Of a DNA stretch of 45,337 nucleotides, positions 25,607-34,125 are shown piece after piece. A model generated the notes under the pieces. The model was not told the DNA's origin. It saw nothing but the letters and a program-made list of their open reading frames with translations, and searched no databases. Every line of letters starts with the position of its first letter. Position 1 is the stretch's first letter. Where the stretch lies: contig JAFYYJ010000108.1 of assembly GCA_017557605.1 (NCBI GenBank), positions 1 through 45,337 on the forward strand, given 5' to 3'. Source of the DNA: Salinivirgaceae bacterium (GTDB lineage Bacteria > Bacteroidota > Bacteroidia > Bacteroidales > SZUA-534). Position numbers and translations under genes: made by a program.

Positions 25607-26686
25607 TCAGTTGCTGAATGTCACTGCAAATTTTGGCACTCCTTCGAAAATCATCACAGTGTCGGTGTCGGGGAAAGTGTCGATGTCGTAGGTGCGAACC
25701 GTGTTGTTATACTCGTGCAGACCGAAGGCACGAATCTTGCTCTTGGCTGCCGATGCTCCAAAGAAACCTAACGCTTGCTCACCCTCATCGGTGGTGCATT
25801 TGATGTTTCCAACCACTTGATGCTCAAGCTCTCCGAAAAGGTAATTCTTGCTCTCGAGCTGATGGCTGATGGCTTCCCAGTAATTATACTGCGCCTCTGT
25901 CATCGAGTATTGGGTTACCTTGACATATTCGCCGCAGTTCCGAACTTCGTAATCCAAGCCTTGGATAATATTATCGTCGGCGTGGCGGAACATTTTTGTC
26001 GATGTGCTGTATAGCTGATTGCCGGTTATATGCTTGTTCTCATAATCTTTAGCGTTGGCAATGTACAAGTTGCCTTGCGAGTTATATGGGCGGAAGATAT
26101 ACCGTTCTATAGAAGGTGCGGGCTCGACAGAATAGTGTTGTTGCGACTGCAGAATCAGCCGGCACTCGTAGCGGTAGTAGGGTGTGTAGGCGGCGGCGTT
26201 GGTGGTGTTCATCACTTGCAGGCCTTTTTCAACCTCGTCGCGATATGTTGTGCCGTCAAGCGTTATTTTTTTTGTTTCATAATACTGAGCTGTAAGCTCT
26301 TCAATTTCAGGACATTCTAGCATCTGCTCATATCCCGACTCAAACTCTTTGCCGTCGGCGGTCACAACTTTAAGCCTGTACGATTTGTTGATTATGCCAA
26401 GGAATGACGCGCTGTCGGTATAGTAGTTGCCGTAGGCTTTGTGTGTCAGAGGGTAGATTTGGCCGTCGTCGCATTCTATTGTCACCGAGGCGTCGGTAAT
26501 GTATTCTATTGGTTGTTCGGCATTGTAACCTTTTGATTTCATTACTTTTACGCAGTAAGGGCCAGGCAGGTTTGTTACATAACCGTCAAAAGCGTAAACA
26601 GGGCGCACCGAATCAATATTCGGTACAAAATATTCTTCGCACCCGGCAAACAGAAGAATTAGTAATATCGGTTTTAAATGCCTCAT
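25607..26686 (-). CDS. DUF4249 lipoprotein (TBDR partner)
   Basis: A 359-residue lipoprotein; signal MRHLKPILLILLFAGC with lipidated Cys16. The sequence after it (VPNIDSVRPVYAFDGYVTNL, ITDASVTIECDDGQIYPL, YRLKVVTADGKEFES) matches DUF4249, a family usually encoded directly after a TonB-dependent receptor of the type found at 28426 and presumed to form its surface lid or ligand-binding partner. Here the receptor is about 1.7 kb upstream, separated by two AT-rich genes and a terminator hairpin. The substrate of the pair is unknown. Downstream genes follow at 13 and 4 nt. Confidence 0.9.
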   Translation of the reverse strand: MRHLKPILLILLFAGCEEYFVPNIDSVRPVYAFDGYVTNLPGPYCVKVMKSKGYNAEQPIEYITDASVTIECDDGQIYPLTHKAYGNYYTDSASFLGIINKSYRLKVVTADGKEFESGYEQMLECPEIEELTAQYYETKKITLDGTTYRDEVEKGLQVMNTTNAAAYTPYYRYECRLILQSQQHYSVEPAPSIERYIFRPYNSQGNLYIANAKDYENKHITGNQLYSTSTKMFRHADDNIIQGLDYEVRNCGEYVKVTQYSMTEAQYNYWEAISHQLESKNYLFGELEHQVVGNIKCTTDEGEQALGFFGASAAKSKIRAFGLHEYNNTVRTYDIDTFPDTDTVMIFEGVPKFAVTFSN

Positions 26687-26735
26687 TATCAGAGTATAAT
26701 GATGAGTAAGATGGTGTTAGAACTCTTGTTATATT

Positions 26736-26780
26736 AAAAAAATAAGCATAGAAAGAAAAAATCTTATTTCTTTCTATGCT
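26736..26780 (-). terminator. Strong hairpin terminator downstream of the C10 peptidase
   Basis: A perfect 14-bp inverted repeat: AGCATAGAAAGAAA (26745-26758) and TTTCTTTCTATGCT (26767-26780), 8-nt loop. On the minus strand it is followed after two nt by a seven-T run (26736-26742). It ends the C10/lipoprotein transcript 125 nt past the peptidase stop and 50 nt before the DUF4249 start, that is, in the middle of what would otherwise be one operon. Confidence 0.8.
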
Positions 26781-26856
26781 GTTTACCAAGCTCTTTATAA
26801 AGCATTTGTTGGAAATTAACTAATCTTTTATAGATAGTATCATTATTCCAACATTG

Positions 26857-26864
26857 CAAATATA
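26857..26864 (-). promoter_or_regulatory. Possible -7 box upstream of DUF4249
   Basis: The minus strand reads TATATTTG (TAnnTTTG). If used, the transcript would cross the hairpin at 26745-26780 before reaching DUF4249, so it would act through an attenuator-like element. The surrounding sequence is very AT-rich, so a chance match is quite possible. Confidence 0.25.
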
Positions 26865-26904
26865 ATGTTTTTTTGTATGTGAGCATTTCCAATATATACA
26901 ATTT

Positions 26905-27915
26905 TTAAATTTTAGGGTATTTAAGGTCGGAAATAAGAGGGGGAGCTGAGTTATTATCTGCCTTCTTAACCATTATTGTTTCTGGAGCATAGAAATACAA
27001 ACGTCTGTATTTATTGAAATGGTGACTATTGGGTCTTAATCCATCCCAAGTATTGTACCAATCGTCATTTGACCCACCCCAGCCATAATTATAATGAAAT
27101 TCACATGCAGCATTAAACGATTGCTTGCTTTCTAAAATATTCCGATTGACTTTGCAACCATCAATTATTAAAAAATGACCAGTCCATATTTTGTAATCTA
27201 ATTGAACCCAAACTAAAACCGGAATTTGATTAATTACAATAGCTTCGTATAGTAATTCGGCTGTTTTTTCATTAGATGTCCAGTGTTTGTTACATCTCAT
27301 TTTCTTTAGAACATTTTTTAGCTCTGACTCTCTAGGTATACCTGATGAACCTTTAGCTAATGAAAATTTAAAATCAATAAATCGTTTTAGCCTATACATT
27401 AAAGATTTTAAGTCCTGTAGATTGTAACTTTTATATGGGTTGCCGTTTTTATATGCTGTAGTTGTATCAGATTGAGCATCATATTTGTATTTTTCAAATA
27501 GTCGGGTGATGGATGGAAATCTGTTTTGAACTTTATTATAGTATCTATAATAGTAAAATAATTGTCCTAATGCAATATATATGCAACCTGCGGGATTTCT
27601 TTTATTATTTGAAGGTGATGTGTTGTCATTTATTTTTTTCTTTCTGAAAGCATTGTAAGGCCATGTTTGATTCCATTCGGAAGTTAAGAATACTTTATTG
27701 CAATTTTCTTTTTCTCTTTCTATATAAAAAAGGTTTCCATTAAAGCATAGTTCCTTATTAAGATAAGTGTAACCTCTAATTTTATGGACATATTGAATAA
27801 TATTAATTGTATTGGCCGAATTAGATGAGGAAACAATGCCTGAATCTGAGGTAGAATTATTCGTTTGGTTAGTTATAGAACTATTTCCTTCCGTTGCATT
27901 TTTTGCTTTTGCCAT
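26905..27915 (-). CDS. C10-family (streptopain-like) cysteine peptidase without signal peptide
   Basis: A 336-residue protein with the C10 core: FLTSEWNQTWPYN, catalytic Cys111 in NPAGCIYIALGQLFYYY, His247 in WTGHFLIIDG, and the HYNYGWGGSNDDWY motif (274-287). The Cys-His distance of 136 is close to that in streptopain. Unlike secreted C10 proteases there is no Sec signal and no long propeptide: the N-terminal 36 residues are Asn/Ser/Thr-rich (MAKAKNATEGNSS...). An in-frame stop lies just upstream of the ATG at 27915, so no hidden N-terminus exists. The gene is far more AT-rich than its neighbours, follows a small lipoprotein gene by 27 nt, and ends with its own terminator. Horizontal acquisition is likely. 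Location of the enzyme (cytoplasm, or export by another route) is unclear. Confidence 0.85.
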   Translation of the reverse strand: MAKAKNATEGNSSITNQTNNSTSDSGIVSSSNSANTINIIQYVHKIRGYTYLNKELCFNGNLFYIEREKENCNKVFLTSEWNQTWPYNAFRKKKINDNTSPSNNKRNPAGCIYIALGQLFYYYRYYNKVQNRFPSITRLFEKYKYDAQSDTTTAYKNGNPYKSYNLQDLKSLMYRLKRFIDFKFSLAKGSSGIPRESELKNVLKKMRCNKHWTSNEKTAELLYEAIVINQIPVLVWVQLDYKIWTGHFLIIDGCKVNRNILESKQSFNAACEFHYNYGWGGSNDDWYNTWDGLRPNSHHFNKYRRLYFYAPETIMVKKADNNSAPPLISDLKYPKI

Positions 27916-27942
27916 AATCGTTTTTTTTTGATGTTTTTTTAA

Positions 27943-28380
27943 TTAATTGAAAAATCCATGAGGTTTATATTCTGAGCATATCTCTAACTCGTATATATAA
28001 GCTTCATTATAATAGTAATTGGTGAAAAACAAATTAACACTATCATTATTTTGAAAATCTTCCATTCCTTTTTCCATATAAAAATCCCGATTATATATAT
28101 GAATCAACACCAATGTGTCGTTGTCATTTTTATGATAAATTGAACAATTATTAAGGCAGATAGAGTCTAAGTAGTGGCGAGTTTCGTTGGAATAATTAAG
28201 AGCAATATCAGAATAATATAGTTTAGTTATTGTTTTTTCATCAGGAGCATTAGTCCGTTTGTCTATTTTATAGAACTGAACGGCATACTTAATATATTGA
28301 TAAGAATATTGAGGCGTATTCCAATCGCATGACATAAAATTCATCGCAATAAGTAACAATATGATGAATAAGTGTTTCAT
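27943..28380 (-). CDS. Small predicted lipoprotein next to the C10 peptidase (145 aa)
   Basis: The N-terminus MKHLFIILLLIAMNFMSC is a plausible lipoprotein signal with Cys18. The mature part is Asn/Tyr/Asp-rich (YSYQYIKYAVQFYKIDK, FFTNYYYNEAYIYELEI), with two further cysteines (in SICLNNCSIYH) and one near the end. I do not recognise a family. Base composition is AT-rich like the C10 gene that follows after 27 nt, so the two form a pair. C10 proteases of Streptococcus (speB/spi) and Bacteroides fragilis (bfp/bfi) are encoded with dedicated inhibitors; this could be an analogous inhibitor, or a substrate or immunity partner. That is an inference from position only. Confidence 0.75.
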   Translation of the reverse strand: MKHLFIILLLIAMNFMSCDWNTPQYSYQYIKYAVQFYKIDKRTNAPDEKTITKLYYSDIALNYSNETRHYLDSICLNNCSIYHKNDNDTLVLIHIYNRDFYMEKGMEDFQNNDSVNLFFTNYYYNEAYIYELEICSEYKPHGFFN

Positions 28381-28425
28381 GTTTACTAAGATAAACTTTT
28401 TTAATAATTCAACTAAAAAACTATA

Positions 28426-31128
28426 TCAAAATCTAAGGTTAAGTGTTATTGATGGTATCGGAACTCCTATTATTGATAGTTTGTAAAGTCCGTAGGTGTG
28501 GTAGTTGTTCAATGCCGATGGAGCGTTTTTCTTATAGAACACTGAGTATATGTTCTTGTGTCCGTAGGCGTTGTAGAGTGCGAACGTAAGGCTTGGGTGC
28601 ACCTTCTGTTTTTTGTTCAGATTGCCTTCGTAGGTAGCCGACAGGTCGAGGCGGTGGTAGGCCGGGAGACGGTATTGGTTGCGGCTCGAAAAATGGACAA
28701 TATCCATGCCGTTAGCCTGGTAAACATATTCGGGATAGGTTGCTGGGCGGCCGCTTGTCAGCACAAAGTTGGCAGCTGCGTTCCAACGTCGTGTTATCTG
28801 GTAGTTGGCCGTAATGCTCAGGTCGTGCAAGTGGTGAGTGATGGCGGCATAATATTGGCCTCCGTTTATCTTTTCCTCGGCAAACTGTCCGTCAACTTTC
28901 ATCTGCGTGTTCGACAGCGTGTAGCTTAACCAGCCGCTCAGGTTGCCGATGCTTTTCTTCAGCATCAGCTCAAGTCCGTAAGAGCGCACTTTGCCGGCCA
29001 GAATCTCCTGCTCAATGTTGCTGTTCATTGTTGTCACAGCGCCGTTTTTGTAGTCAATCTGATTTTGCGATATTTTGTAATAAACCTCAGCCGAGAAGTC
29101 GAGAATCTCGTCCCATAGGGTTGAGAAGTAGCCGGCTGAGACTTGATGACTCGAAAGCGGAGCTACGTTGTTGTCGGCCAATTTCCAATAGTCTGACGGC
29201 ATGGCCGATGTGCTGCTGCTTATAAGTTGCTGATATTGTTTTGTGTAGCTGTATCCCGCTTTTATGGAGCGCGTGTTGCTGAGTTTGTATCGCAAACCAA
29301 TTCGCGGTTCGATGCCTTGATAAGGTTTTACCATTTCGCCATCGGCGTAAATTGTTGAGTCTTTGATTGTTGTCGCACTTTTTGCCGCCTTTGTCGAGTA
29401 TTCGTATTCAGTGCAAGGGCCAATCTTGCTGAACAACGAGTATCGTACACCGGCAGAGATGCTCAGGTTGTCGGTTATATTGTAGTTGTCGGCTATAAAC
29501 GCGGCAGCTTCAATGCCGTTCTCGTCGGCGGTTTTTGCTGGTTTTATCGAGGACTGGCTGTTGTAGGCCGACATCTTGCCCGGGTTTATTTTTATCAGGT
29601 TAGCTTCCACACCTATATTTAGATTGTGGCTTAGCTGCTCAAATAGAAGTTCGGCTTTGCCGCGAGTGTGGTAGATGCCTGTTTCGACGCTGCTGCTGAG
29701 TGTCTTTTGCGTCAGGTCCGACATTACCGATGTGTAGCCAGTGTGGCTTCCCGACAGCTTGAACTGCGCTTGATGTGTGATGAGCCATCGGTAGTTTATA
29801 CCTATAATCTGTTGAGTGTAAGCAAATTCACTCAATTGATTGTAGTTGAAAAAGTCGTTGCTGTAGTATCCGAAGATGTCGAAATGGTGCTTGCGGTTGG
29901 GACGGATGTCGATTTTGCCAATCAGGTCATAGAAACTGGCCTCACTGTTGCGTATATTGGCGTTGTGCATCTTGTGCAGCAGCCAGTTGGAATAGGTAGT
30001 ACGGCCTCCAGCGTAGAAGCTGATTTTCCGTCCAATGGGCGCTTCAACAAACAACTGGCTATTCAGAATTCCGATGCCTGCATTGCCGTGGAGACGAGTG
30101 GTGTCGGCATCTTTCAGCCCTATGTCCATTACCGCCGATATGCGGCTGCCGAAGCTGGCCGGCTGTGCGCTTTTGTACAGTTCGACACTGCTTATGGCGT
30201 TAGGTATGAAAGTCGAGAATAGACCGAACATGTGCGATGTGTTATAAACAGGTGCCTCGTTGAGCAGAATCAGGTTCTGGTCAACATTGCCGCCTCGCAC
30301 GTTGAAGCCCGTCGACATCTCGCCGGCCGTTTGCACGCCAGGCAGCAGTGTCATGCTTTTCACAATGTCGGCTTCGCCCATCAGCACAGGCAACTTACTT
30401 ATGGTGCGCATATCGAGGTTCTCAACGCCAAGCTGTGTGCGGTTTATACGGTTTTTTCCACCGCTTGATGTTATTGTTACACCCTCAAGCGCAATGGATG
30501 CTTCCATCAGCTCCACATCGAGTGTGCCGGGGCTCAACACGTCAATTTTAATCACCTCTGTTTCAAGTCCGATGAACGAGAATTCAAGCTCGGTCTGTCC
30601 GGCAGGCAGCAGCAGCTCATAATGACCGTTCACATCAGTTGTGGTGGCGGAATGGCTTTTTGTATCCAGCACCACGGCGCCTACAATCGGTTCCATTGTC
30701 TTGCCGGCCAGTACAGTACCTTCAACCTTGTTCTGCTTATATCGGCCTTTTTCCATAATGTTGCCAATCACCTTTATATATCCCACCATGCCTTCCATCA
30801 GTTTGTCGTTGTCAACAGTGAAGCCTTGCGGAATGAAGATGATGTTGCGTCGCTGAAAGACAATGTAGGTCAGACCGTAGTCGGCAATGGCGCGGTCGAT
30901 AGTCTGTTTTATTGTCTTGCCTTGTGTTGGTTGCTGAATGGTGATGCTGTTCACCCAGTTGTCTTTGTAGAAGAAAAGAATGTCGGTTTCAGCCTCGGCT
31001 TTCGATAAATAATAGGTTAGGGGCTGGCCGATACACTCGCTTTCGATTCTTGTGAGAATACTACTTTGGGCAAGCGTTGCCGCCGCCGTCAGAACGACAA
31101 GAATCAATGTCAAAAATAGTTTTTTCAC
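28426..31128 (-). CDS. TonB-dependent receptor with STN and carboxypeptidase-like domains
   Basis: An outer-membrane active transporter of about 900 residues. From the GTG at 31128 it reads a good signal peptide (VKKLFLTLILVVLTAAATLAQ; first residue Met in vivo); a TTG at 31137 is an alternative and no ATG is available nearby. An STN/FecR-interacting-like segment follows (about 25-100, ESECIGQPLTYYLSKAEAE), then a CarboxypepD_reg domain (VEGTVLAGKTMEPIVGAVVL, about 135-220), a plug domain (VKSMTLLPGVQTAGEMSTGF, NVRGGNVDQNLILLNEAPVY), and a 22-strand-type barrel ending in IPSITLNLRF. The STN segment suggests possible anti-sigma-linked regulation, but no FecR/sigma pair is in the window. Its expected DUF4249 partner lies beyond the C10 islet. 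Confidence 0.92.
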   Translation of the reverse strand: MKKLFLTLILVVLTAAATLAQSSILTRIESECIGQPLTYYLSKAEAETDILFFYKDNWVNSITIQQPTQGKTIKQTIDRAIADYGLTYIVFQRRNIIFIPQGFTVDNDKLMEGMVGYIKVIGNIMEKGRYKQNKVEGTVLAGKTMEPIVGAVVLDTKSHSATTTDVNGHYELLLPAGQTELEFSFIGLETEVIKIDVLSPGTLDVELMEASIALEGVTITSSGGKNRINRTQLGVENLDMRTISKLPVLMGEADIVKSMTLLPGVQTAGEMSTGFNVRGGNVDQNLILLNEAPVYNTSHMFGLFSTFIPNAISSVELYKSAQPASFGSRISAVMDIGLKDADTTRLHGNAGIGILNSQLFVEAPIGRKISFYAGGRTTYSNWLLHKMHNANIRNSEASFYDLIGKIDIRPNRKHHFDIFGYYSNDFFNYNQLSEFAYTQQIIGINYRWLITHQAQFKLSGSHTGYTSVMSDLTQKTLSSSVETGIYHTRGKAELLFEQLSHNLNIGVEANLIKINPGKMSAYNSQSSIKPAKTADENGIEAAAFIADNYNITDNLSISAGVRYSLFSKIGPCTEYEYSTKAAKSATTIKDSTIYADGEMVKPYQGIEPRIGLRYKLSNTRSIKAGYSYTKQYQQLISSSTSAMPSDYWKLADNNVAPLSSHQVSAGYFSTLWDEILDFSAEVYYKISQNQIDYKNGAVTTMNSNIEQEILAGKVRSYGLELMLKKSIGNLSGWLSYTLSNTQMKVDGQFAEEKINGGQYYAAITHHLHDLSITANYQITRRWNAAANFVLTSGRPATYPEYVYQANGMDIVHFSSRNQYRLPAYHRLDLSATYEGNLNKKQKVHPSLTFALYNAYGHKNIYSVFYKKNAPSALNNYHTYGLYKLSIIGVPIPSITLNLRF

Positions 31129-31258
31129 GGAGCGCAAAGTAAATGCATTTTGCCTATTTACAGCGCTTTTTGTTGTTTTTTTTACTGACTAACAAAAATG
31201 ATAGGTGGTCCGCAATTAGCTGTTTTTATTGGCTTTTTTTGTTCGAAACAAGATGATG

Positions 31259-31277
31259 AAAATAACATTCTATGTTA
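31259..31277 (-). terminator. Weak hairpin after the metallophosphoesterase gene
   Basis: TAACAT (31263-31268) and ATGTTA (31272-31277) form a 6-bp stem with a 3-nt loop, followed on the minus strand by a short T-run. It lies 24 nt past the stop at 31301. The stem has little GC, so termination here is uncertain. Confidence 0.3.
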
Positions 31278-31300
31278 GAAGAGCTTCCCAAATACGAATT

Positions 31301-32092
31301 TTATTCTTTCCCAAATTCAACAATTCTGGTCTGTCCGTCTTTCGTTGTGAGCAGGAAAGCTTTCCGGCAATCCAAATCGGCAAAAGAATTCTTTATGACG
31401 GGTTTCTTTCGCAATTGCGTATGCCCGAATACTTGATATGTTTCCTTAAGAAAATCAGTCTTTTTTGGTTGTTCGCGCACATCTGCCCATACACACGAGC
31501 CAGCTTCGGCGTCGCCTCTGCGTAGTTTGCTGATATTCATTAGCGCATCATCAATAAACTCTACGGATGTTGCCGAGTCTTTCATCTTGCTATTCAGAGC
31601 GTTGCAAATTGATGCTGCATCTGTTGGCGTTTCCGGGAAATACTTTTTCCACCATGCTTCAAGTATGCCCGAATGTGTGAACAGATAGCTTTTCCCGTCC
31701 AATTCCACATGTGTGGCCATCAGAAACAAAGGCAGATTCTCGTGCAGTAATTGATGGATATATTCTGCATTGACGGTGTCTTTACGGCTGAACCACAGGG
31801 CGGTGTCAATATAATGAACTTCGTGATTACCAATCAACAGCGTTACTCTGTCCATATTTGCTTTCTTGAAGGCTAAAATCTCTTTGAAATTAGCCAACGC
31901 ATCTTCCGGGGTGATTCCTTCGTATGAGTAGGGGTCAAGATAATCGCCAAGGAAAATGACCGGCAAATCCGGATGTTTAGCTGTGGCTTCTTTCCAATAT
32001 GTGCGCCCGTGAATGTCGGGGATTACCAATACTTGTGCTGAAAGTTGTAATGCAAAAAGCAGCGCGATTGTTGTTGATATTACTTTATTCAT
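31301..32092 (-). CDS. Secreted calcineurin-like metallophosphoesterase
   Basis: A 263-residue phosphoesterase. From the ATG at 32092 it has a signal peptide (MNKVISTTIALLFALQLSAQ). The dinuclear-metal motifs are in the family order: PDIHGR (DxH), GDYLDPYS (GDxxD), GNHE, THSG and GHT. The frame extends upstream to 32125 without signal-like sequence. The order of motifs and compact size place it with serine/threonine-phosphatase-like or diadenosine-tetraphosphatase-like enzymes, but being periplasmic it more likely acts on an external phosphate ester. Substrate unknown. It follows the secreted hypothetical gene by 156 nt and is probably transcribed separately. Confidence 0.9.
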   Translation of the reverse strand: MNKVISTTIALLFALQLSAQVLVIPDIHGRTYWKEATAKHPDLPVIFLGDYLDPYSYEGITPEDALANFKEILAFKKANMDRVTLLIGNHEVHYIDTALWFSRKDTVNAEYIHQLLHENLPLFLMATHVELDGKSYLFTHSGILEAWWKKYFPETPTDAASICNALNSKMKDSATSVEFIDDALMNISKLRRGDAEAGSCVWADVREQPKKTDFLKETYQVFGHTQLRKKPVIKNSFADLDCRKAFLLTTKDGQTRIVEFGKE

Positions 32093-32248
32093 AATTGTAA
32101 GTTTTAAGTTGTTATTGAAATACACCCAAAAGACTGATGCAAAGGTTATGCTGTTACACTTATTTTAATTTTTGTGAACAACTTATGCAATATGAATAAA
32201 GAGCTTGGTCGAAGTATGAGAACAGGATGGCTAATTTCCATTCATACG

Positions 32249-32782
32249 TTACGGTTGGGTTGTCTTCTGTATATATCTATTGCTAATTACTGTCGAACCG
32301 TTTTGATTAACAAATTCATATACAACATCATATGTCGTATCGTTGTTGGTAAACGAAAATGTAAATGCCGTACTCTTAACAACAGACTCTATTCCACCGC
32401 CATAATACATTGTATTGAAAAAGTGCATAAGGGGGATGGAACCATCTTTTTCATACTCATCATTAGGATTGATGGTATATAATTGGTTATCAGAGTTGTA
32501 TGTCAAAATAACGGAAGTTGTGTCATCAATTTTGGAAGAATCTATTCGAATTGAATCTATAACAGGATGAGCAATAACATCATACGCCACCATTTTGCCA
32601 ATTTTCTCTATATAATTGTTTGCCTGTTTTTCGATTTCGTCCAAATCGGCTTCCTTGTTTTTGAACGTTTTAGTGAATTGTTTTAAAATCTTATCTTGCT
32701 CTTTTTGTGAAAATTGACTTGTTTGCGCAACCAACAAAACAGGGAAGAAAACAACCCACAATAACAATAAGTAACGTTTCAT
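32249..32782 (-). CDS. Secreted hypothetical protein (177 aa)
   Basis: A signal peptide (MKRYLLLLWVVFFPVLLVAQ) is followed by a Lys/Glu-rich helical part (KEADLDEIEKQANNYIEKIG, about 42-62) and a beta-rich C-terminal half (SVILTYNSDNQLYTINPNDE, TAFTFSFTNNDTTYDVVYEF). No family recognised. It is divergent from galM, sharing a 156-bp upstream region. Base composition is a little AT-richer than the flanking housekeeping genes. Confidence 0.7.
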   Translation of the reverse strand: MKRYLLLLWVVFFPVLLVAQTSQFSQKEQDKILKQFTKTFKNKEADLDEIEKQANNYIEKIGKMVAYDVIAHPVIDSIRIDSSKIDDTTSVILTYNSDNQLYTINPNDEYEKDGSIPLMHFFNTMYYGGGIESVVKSTAFTFSFTNNDTTYDVVYEFVNQNGSTVISNRYIQKTTQP

Positions 32783-32898
32783 TTTATTATAGAATTAGTT
32801 GTTACTGATACAGATATGGCAAAAAATATGCCAAAAGCTTGCAACCCATATTTCTATGAAGTTTAGCTCATAAATCGTGTTTTATGCGGAACTATTTA

Positions 32899-32906
32899 TA
32901 TCTTAG
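32899..32906 (+). promoter_or_regulatory. Near-consensus -7 box of galM
   Basis: TATCTTAG matches TAnnTTTG except at one position and lies about 33 nt upstream of the galM ATG. The 156-bp divergent region also holds a small inverted repeat, GGCA/TGCC, at 32818-32832. Confidence 0.35.
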
Positions 32907-32938
32907 CCATCGCTTAAAAAACAAAAAACGATATAAAA

Positions 32939-33964
32939 ATGAGTGAGACAAAAACATACCAGTTGTCGAACAAAAACGGTTTGACAATTGAATTTATGCC
33001 GCGCGGTGCAAAGGTTATTTCGGTTCAACTGCCAGATACGCAGAATCCAGGCAAGACGGTTGACGTGATGATTGGTTACGACACCGTTCAGGAAGCCATC
33101 GACGGTGACGCTTACATTGGTGCCATCTGCGGACGCTTTGCAAACCGCATTGCCAAAGGACATTTCGTGCTCGATGGCAAGGAGTACCAGCTTGCACTGA
33201 ATGACGGTCAGAACCATCTGCACGGCGGCCCGACAGGCTTCAATAGCCGCGATTGGAATGTGAAGGAGACAAAAATTGCTGGCCGTGCCGGAGCCTATGA
33301 GCTGACACTTCACAGCCCCGACGGTGACGAGAACTATCCTGGCAACCTTGACGTTAAGGCTACCTATTCGCTTAGCGATGACAATGAGTTCATCATCGAT
33401 TTTGAGGCCACAACCGATAAACCGACAGTCATCAACCTTACAAGTCATCCGTATCTGAATATGCGCGGAGCGGGTAGTGGTCCTGTGTTTGGTCATCAGA
33501 TTGAGGTGAACGCCAAACAGTTTACACCTATTGCCGACGGCGTGCCTTCGGGCGAAATCCGTAACGTTGAGGGCACCCCGATGGACCTTCGCAAACCGGT
33601 TAAAATCGGTGATGCTATCAACACACCTTACGAGCAGATTCAGCTGTTCAAAGGCTTCGACCATAACTGGATTATCGACAAGCCGGTTGGCGAGATGGGC
33701 TTCTGCGGCCGCGTTACCGACCCTGAATCAGGACGTTTTGTTGAAGTATACTCAACACAGCCTGGCTTGCAGGTTTACACTGCAATGCACTTCAACAGCT
33801 CGCAGACAGGCAAGGGTGGCATTCCGTTCTGCTCATACTGCGCCGTGGCACTTGAGCCGCAGGGCATTCCTGACGCACCAAACAAACCGATGTTCCCGTC
33901 GGCTGTTCTGCGCCCTGGTGAGGTTTACCGTCAGACGCTGGTTTACAAGTTCGGTTGGGAATAA
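32939..33964 (+). CDS. galM: Aldose 1-epimerase (galactose mutarotase)
   Basis: A 341-residue mutarotase interconverting alpha and beta anomers of hexoses, mainly galactose, before the Leloir pathway. The motifs NGQNHLHGGPTGFNSRDW, TSHPYLN with catalytic acid His170, GFDHNWI, and ALEPQGIPDAPN with catalytic base Glu306 are all intact. No signal peptide, so it is cytoplasmic. Monocistronic: a possible promoter lies at 32899 and a strong terminator starts 21 nt after the stop. No galK or galT is nearby. Confidence 0.95.
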   Translation: MSETKTYQLSNKNGLTIEFMPRGAKVISVQLPDTQNPGKTVDVMIGYDTVQEAIDGDAYIGAICGRFANRIAKGHFVLDGKEYQLALNDGQNHLHGGPTGFNSRDWNVKETKIAGRAGAYELTLHSPDGDENYPGNLDVKATYSLSDDNEFIIDFEATTDKPTVINLTSHPYLNMRGAGSGPVFGHQIEVNAKQFTPIADGVPSGEIRNVEGTPMDLRKPVKIGDAINTPYEQIQLFKGFDHNWIIDKPVGEMGFCGRVTDPESGRFVEVYSTQPGLQVYTAMHFNSSQTGKGGIPFCSYCAVALEPQGIPDAPNKPMFPSAVLRPGEVYRQTLVYKFGWE

Positions 33965-33984
33965 TCCGACAAATAATGAAAACG

Positions 33985-34010
33985 AAAAAGCACCTTTTGG
34001 TGCTTTTTTT
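33985..34010 (+). terminator. Intrinsic terminator after galM
   Basis: Perfect stem AAAAAGCACC (33985-33994)/GGTGCTTTTT (33999-34008), TTTT loop, followed by further T. It isolates galM from the downstream sensor gene. Confidence 0.9.
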
Positions 34011-34060
34011 TGTTTTGAATCTTGCCATAAAATTTACGCACTAACTTCTAAAAAAAGTGC

Positions 34061-34068
34061 TAAATTTG
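34061..34068 (+). promoter_or_regulatory. -7 promoter box of the hybrid sensor gene
   Basis: TAAATTTG is an exact TAnnTTTG match, about 58 nt upstream of the ATG at 34126; a TTTA at 34033 could serve as a weak -33 element. Because it lies inside the longer possible frame from 34057, it supports the later start. Confidence 0.55.
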
Positions 34069-34125
34069 GGTTTCGTTCGTATGCTGATAATCGCATTTGG
34101 CGATGCGGCTATAAATATTGCGAAT

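Noticed and set aside
32903..33664. 253-codon open frame on the minus strand opposite galM
   Set aside because: It overlaps galM almost completely and has no family features; galM motifs are intact on the other strand.
34057..34125. Upstream start for the hybrid sensor gene
   Set aside because: It would precede the -7 box at 34061 and would place 23 residues before a clean signal peptide.
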